Origin: Bacillota bacterium
GTDB lineage: Bacteria > Bacillota > UBA4882 > UBA8346
DNA length: 64,000 nt
Assembly: GCA_023429995.1 (NCBI GenBank)
Contig: JAEZCE010000026.1
Coordinates: forward strand, 1 to 64,000
Direction: 5' to 3'
Position 1 is the stretch's first letter. Each line of letters starts with the position of its first letter. The position numbers were made by a program, and so were the translations under genes. This document shows, piece after piece, positions 61,438 through 64,000 of this stretch. The notes under the pieces are model-generated. The model worked only from the letters and a program-made list of their open reading frames with translations, was not told the DNA's origin and searched no databases.

Positions 61438-61668
61438 TTGCGGGAAATGTCAATGGGTACAAACGCTGCTGATTCGGAGAAACTCTTAGAGGAGATCCAT
61501 AAGGCCCGTAACCGGATGCAGCGGTTATGGGCGGAAAAAGGTTATACCGATGATGAGGTTTTGGCGGCCAGCGTTGAGGTTGACCATTTGTTGAATGAGT
61601 ATGACCGGGCGTTGGGGGTTTTAACGCTGGAAGCGGCGAGAGATGAAAACAGCAGACCGCTTTTTTAG
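61438..61668 (+). CDS. Spo0E-like aspartyl-phosphate phosphatase
   Basis: The 76-residue protein carries the Spo0E family helical hairpin: LLEEIHKARNRMQRLWAEKG, then VLAASVEVDHLLNEYDRAL, with the SxxxDxLxxxY pattern modified to SVEVDHLLNEY. These small proteins dephosphorylate Spo0A~P and delay sporulation. Start choice is open: TTG 61438, ATG 61447 or ATG 61453 are all in frame near GAGG and GGGAA sites. It converges with a second Spo0E-like gene with no gap between the two stops. Confidence 0.8.
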   Translation: MREMSMGTNAADSEKLLEEIHKARNRMQRLWAEKGYTDDEVLAASVEVDHLLNEYDRALGVLTLEAARDENSRPLF

Positions 61669-61869
61669 TTAAAGTGTTCCCCGATGAAACGGCATAAACT
61701 GTTGATATTGATTCAATAAAATATCCAGTTCGATGCTGGCCTCCAAGACAACATCATCGGTACACTGTCGTTGCTTCCAAAGGGTTTGCATTTTAGTCCG
61801 GGCAATTTCGATTTTTGTTTCCAGAGAGTCTTTGGTTTCAACCAAAGGGATGGCTTTTTTCTTGCGCAT
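61669..61869 (-). CDS. Spo0E-like aspartyl-phosphate phosphatase
   Basis: The 66-residue protein has the same hairpin (LETKIEIARTKMQTLWKQRQ, then VVLEASIELDILLNQYQQF) with S-x3-D-x2-L-x2-Y preserved. ATG 61869 follows TTTGAGGTAAAAAC. It is clearly a paralogue of the convergent neighbour at 61438, and the two coding regions abut stop to stop. An inverted duplication is the simplest origin. Presence of two copies marks the host as a likely spore former. Confidence 0.8.
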   Translation of the reverse strand: MRKKKAIPLVETKDSLETKIEIARTKMQTLWKQRQCTDDVVLEASIELDILLNQYQQFMPFHRGTL

Positions 61870-62015
61870 GTTTTTACCTCAAATATTTTAAATCGCTTTT
61901 GGAGAATTTGTTTATTCATGTAATTATATGAATTTTTAAATCAATTTAGTAAGTCCGATTATTTTATGGCACCTCTATTTAGAGTTTACTTTGAAGCCCA
62001 AAAGATCAATTCTCC

Positions 62016-62062
62016 CGCCAAGGCGTCGGCGCGATAAGTGACGCAGACGCAGAGAAGAGACG
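62016..62062 (+). repeat. REP-like palindromic element R4
   Basis: CGCCAAGGCGTCGGCGCGAT, then AAGTGACGCAGACGCAGAGA and AGAGACG. The GACGCAGACGCAGAG end is shared with R2 (reverse complement) and, more loosely, R1. It lies in the gap before the response regulator. Confidence 0.5.
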
Positions 62063-62188
62063 AAAAATATCATACTCAAAATTAGAGGAATTTTATAAAT
62101 AATATGGAATGTCAAAAATGTTATGGAGTTTGGTATTTTAAAAGTTGAGGATGAGGGTGACTCCTCGTTGAACGGCAGGGACATTCGG

Positions 62189-62803
62189 ATGAGGATAAAG
62201 ACGTTGATCGTGGAAGACGAGTTGGAATGGCTGGAGCTTTATTTTCAAGAACTGCGCCGTTTTGAAGATATCCAAATCGTCGATACGGTTAGAACTGCGG
62301 AAGAGGCGGTTGAACGTTCTCAAATTACCCGGCCGGATATTATTTTGATGGATTTGAATTTGTCAAAAAATCAATTTGATGGGTTAACCGCCATCGGAGA
62401 TATCTTGCAGGATATCGATACCAACATTATCGTGGTGACCTCCCATTTTGATAAAACACTGATCGAGGAAGCTTTCAATGCCGGAGCTGTGGATTATCTC
62501 CTGAAACATCATCTGGAACGTTTACCCGAACTTGTGAAAGAGATATACGAAAATTCCAGCCCGCATGCAGTCTTGGCCAATGCATATTCGCATAACCGCA
62601 AAGAGAACCGGTTTAATACCTTGAGTAAAGCGGAGCGGGAAGTCCTGCTATTTAAGAAACAGGGTTTTACCCATACCGAGATTGAAAAAATGTCCTATAA
62701 GGCCCGAAGTACGCTTAGACATCAAGTTAGCAGCCTGTTGAAAAAATTGAACGTGCATTCCTGTCAGGAAGCCGTTAAGAAGTTTAAACAGTTTATTGAA
62801 TAA
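62189..62803 (+). CDS. response regulator with C-terminal helix-turn-helix
   Basis: From ATG 62189 (AGGG eight bases upstream) the 204-residue protein has a receiver domain: acidic pair ED in LIVEDELEW, phospho-acceptor Asp in IILMDLNLSK, Thr in VVTSHFD and Lys in YLLKHHLE. A C-terminal LuxR/NarL-like helix-turn-helix follows (LSKAEREVLLFKKQGFTHTE, STLRHQVSSLLKKLNVHSCQ). The frame is open to 62123 without a ribosome site. No histidine kinase is adjacent, so it is an orphan. It reads towards the second adenine deaminase gene 113 bp on. Confidence 0.85.
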   Translation: MRIKTLIVEDELEWLELYFQELRRFEDIQIVDTVRTAEEAVERSQITRPDIILMDLNLSKNQFDGLTAIGDILQDIDTNIIVVTSHFDKTLIEEAFNAGAVDYLLKHHLERLPELVKEIYENSSPHAVLANAYSHNRKENRFNTLSKAEREVLLFKKQGFTHTEIEKMSYKARSTLRHQVSSLLKKLNVHSCQEAVKKFKQFIE

Positions 62804-62915
62804 ACAAAAGCTTTGGGTGAATTTGGTTGGCGGTTCTTGATGGATTTAATAGGAGGCGAAGAGTTTCTGATTTGGATAACAAAGCGTCACTTTATACCAA
62901 AAAGGGAGAGTTACG

Positions 62916-64000
62916 ATGAATCAGCATTTATTTAGAGTTGCCATAGGTAAAGAACCTGCTAATTTAGTCATTAAAAATGGACTATTGCTCAACGTATATA
63001 GTGGAGAAATTTACCCCGGTGGCATTGCCCTTGGTGGTGAGAAGATCGCAGCAGTCGGTGATATTGAGTATACCATTGGTGAAACTACAGAGGTTATTGA
63101 CGCGGACGGCAAGTATCTTACACCCGGTTTTATTGATGGTCATATTCATCCGGAGAGTTCTAATTTGAGTATGTCCAAATTTGCGGAAATAGCCCTTTGC
63201 CATGGCACGTCCAGCATCTTTACGGATTTACATGAAATTGGTGTTGTTGGTGGTATTGAAGCGATGAATGCAGCACTGGATGAGGGGAAACAAACTCCTT
63301 TAAAATATTATTGGGTCGTGCCCTCCCATATTCCGTTTTCGCCAGATCTTGAAACCAGTGGTGGTCGAATCAATGCCGATATTATCGAGCAGGCGATGAT
63401 TCGGGAGGAAGCCGTCGGTCTTTCGGAAGTATGCTCTTCCTATGTCGCGATGGAACATGCGGATTTGATGCGCTCACTTGATATTACCAGTAAAGAGCGG
63501 AAAACAATATCGGGACATGGCCCGGATGCCACGGGTCCCTTATGGAATGCTTTCGTGGCAGTTGGAGTGAATAATGATCATGAATCTTTATCGGCTGAAG
63601 ATATTTTATTGCGTGTACGTACTGGTGTCCATGCGCAATTACGCCATAATTTGATTGTACCTACCTTACCCCAAATGATTACGGCCATAACAAAACAAGG
63701 CATTAATACCAGGATGCTAAGTTTAGTGACGGATGATACTTCGTCAGTGATTTTGGTCAAAGAAGGACATATGGATTATTTAGTCCGTCTGGCATTGGAG
63801 CAAGGGGTGGATTTCATGACAGCTATTCAGATGGTAACTCTTAATGCCGCCCAGACATTCAACAAAGATAATGAAATTGGTTCCTTGGCACCAGGACGCT
63901 TTGCCGACATTAACATTGTGGAAGGCCCGCCGAATTTCAAAGTACTTAAAACCATAGTTAATGGGAAGTTGGTAGCCGAGAGCTTGCGTCCACTTAAACC
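62916..64000 (+). CDS. adenine deaminase family protein, partial (runs off window)
   Basis: ATG 62916 follows AAAGGGAGAG and the frame is open to the window end (361 codons). It starts MNQHLFRVAIGKEPANLVIK and has the adenine deaminase blocks GFIDGHIHPESSNLS, TDLHEIGVVGGIEAM, SGHGPDATGPLWNA, LVTDDTSSVILVKEGHMDYL and LNAAQTFNKDNEIGSLAPGR. Sequence differs clearly from the ade at 53441 (GHIHPESS versus DIHMHIESS), so it is a separate subfamily rather than a recent copy, and could act on another amino-substituted base. The C-terminal domain is outside the window. Confidence 0.85.
   Translation, partial: MNQHLFRVAIGKEPANLVIKNGLLLNVYSGEIYPGGIALGGEKIAAVGDIEYTIGETTEVIDADGKYLTPGFIDGHIHPESSNLSMSKFAEIALCHGTSSIFTDLHEIGVVGGIEAMNAALDEGKQTPLKYYWVVPSHIPFSPDLETSGGRINADIIEQAMIREEAVGLSEVCSSYVAMEHADLMRSLDITSKERKTISGHGPDATGPLWNAFVAVGVNNDHESLSAEDILLRVRTGVHAQLRHNLIVPTLPQMITAITKQGINTRMLSLVTDDTSSVILVKEGHMDYLVRLALEQGVDFMTAIQMVTLNAAQTFNKDNEIGSLAPGRFADINIVEGPPNFKVLKTIVNGKLVAESLRPLK

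Overview
This 64 kb window looks like chromosome from an anaerobic, spore-forming member of the Bacillota whose cell envelope has an outer membrane. The Bacillota signs are strong AGGAGG ribosome binding sites, frequent TTG/GTG starts, two Spo0E-type phosphatases, a DUF2089/YvlB/YvlD-like group and several MarR/MFS and AraC modules of Clostridia type. The outer-membrane signs are a TolC-adaptor-RND tripartite pump, a protein resembling the lipid A deacylase PagL, a second small beta-barrel-like exported protein, and binding and peptidase proteins with plain Sec signals instead of lipoboxes. A Hydrogenispora/Limnochordia-like or Negativicutes-like host would fit. That placement is inference, because no rRNA or tRNA gene is present.

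Layout. 1-8 kb: phenylacetate-CoA ligase with an ACT protein, a patatin, an HD phosphohydrolase, a methyltransferase, an Fe-S aldo-keto reductase behind a MerR-type promoter, and LarC. 8-24 kb: many small metabolic and regulatory units (AraC, DMT exporters, an OYE-like Fe-S flavoenzyme with TetR, a C45 hydrolase broken by one amber codon, citrate synthase, MFS plus metallo-hydrolase, and a MocR regulator divergent from a C_GCAxxG_C_C protein and a DMT exporter). 24-32 kb: an envelope-related block with the yvl-like group, a pair of M16 peptidases (one without its metal motif) and an AMIN/amidase_3 protein. 32-45 kb: three TetR modules with the same promoter design, in which two copies of a palindrome bracket a consensus sigma-A promoter; they drive a methyltransferase, a frameshifted alpha/beta hydrolase and the TolC/RND pump. 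Flavodoxin-type reductases and a PAP2 phosphatase lie between them. 45-48.4 kb: AraC, a HAD phosphatase and a gene graveyard. 48.4-56 kb: a LacI regulator, a complete Pot-type ABC importer, adenine deaminase and a nucleoside phosphorylase, which together read as a purine/nucleoside salvage operon. 56-64 kb: repeat-rich, decayed DNA with a MarR gene that has lost its DNA-binding core, an HD-GYP fragment, a 188 bp duplication at two XRE genes, the Spo0E pair, a response regulator and a second adenine deaminase-like gene that runs off the window.

Decay is a theme. I see at least nine gene remnants or broken genes (ABC exporter, VC0807-like membrane protein, C45 hydrolase, acyl hydrolase, DUF6431-like, DUF4387, MFS, MarR, HD-GYP) and four kinds of dispersed palindromic repeat. 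I found no CRISPR array, prophage, intact transposase, tRNA or rRNA. The most useful observations are the shared TetR operator architecture, the amber-interrupted hydrolase, the purine operon with its importer, and the coexistence of outer-membrane and sporulation-linked genes.
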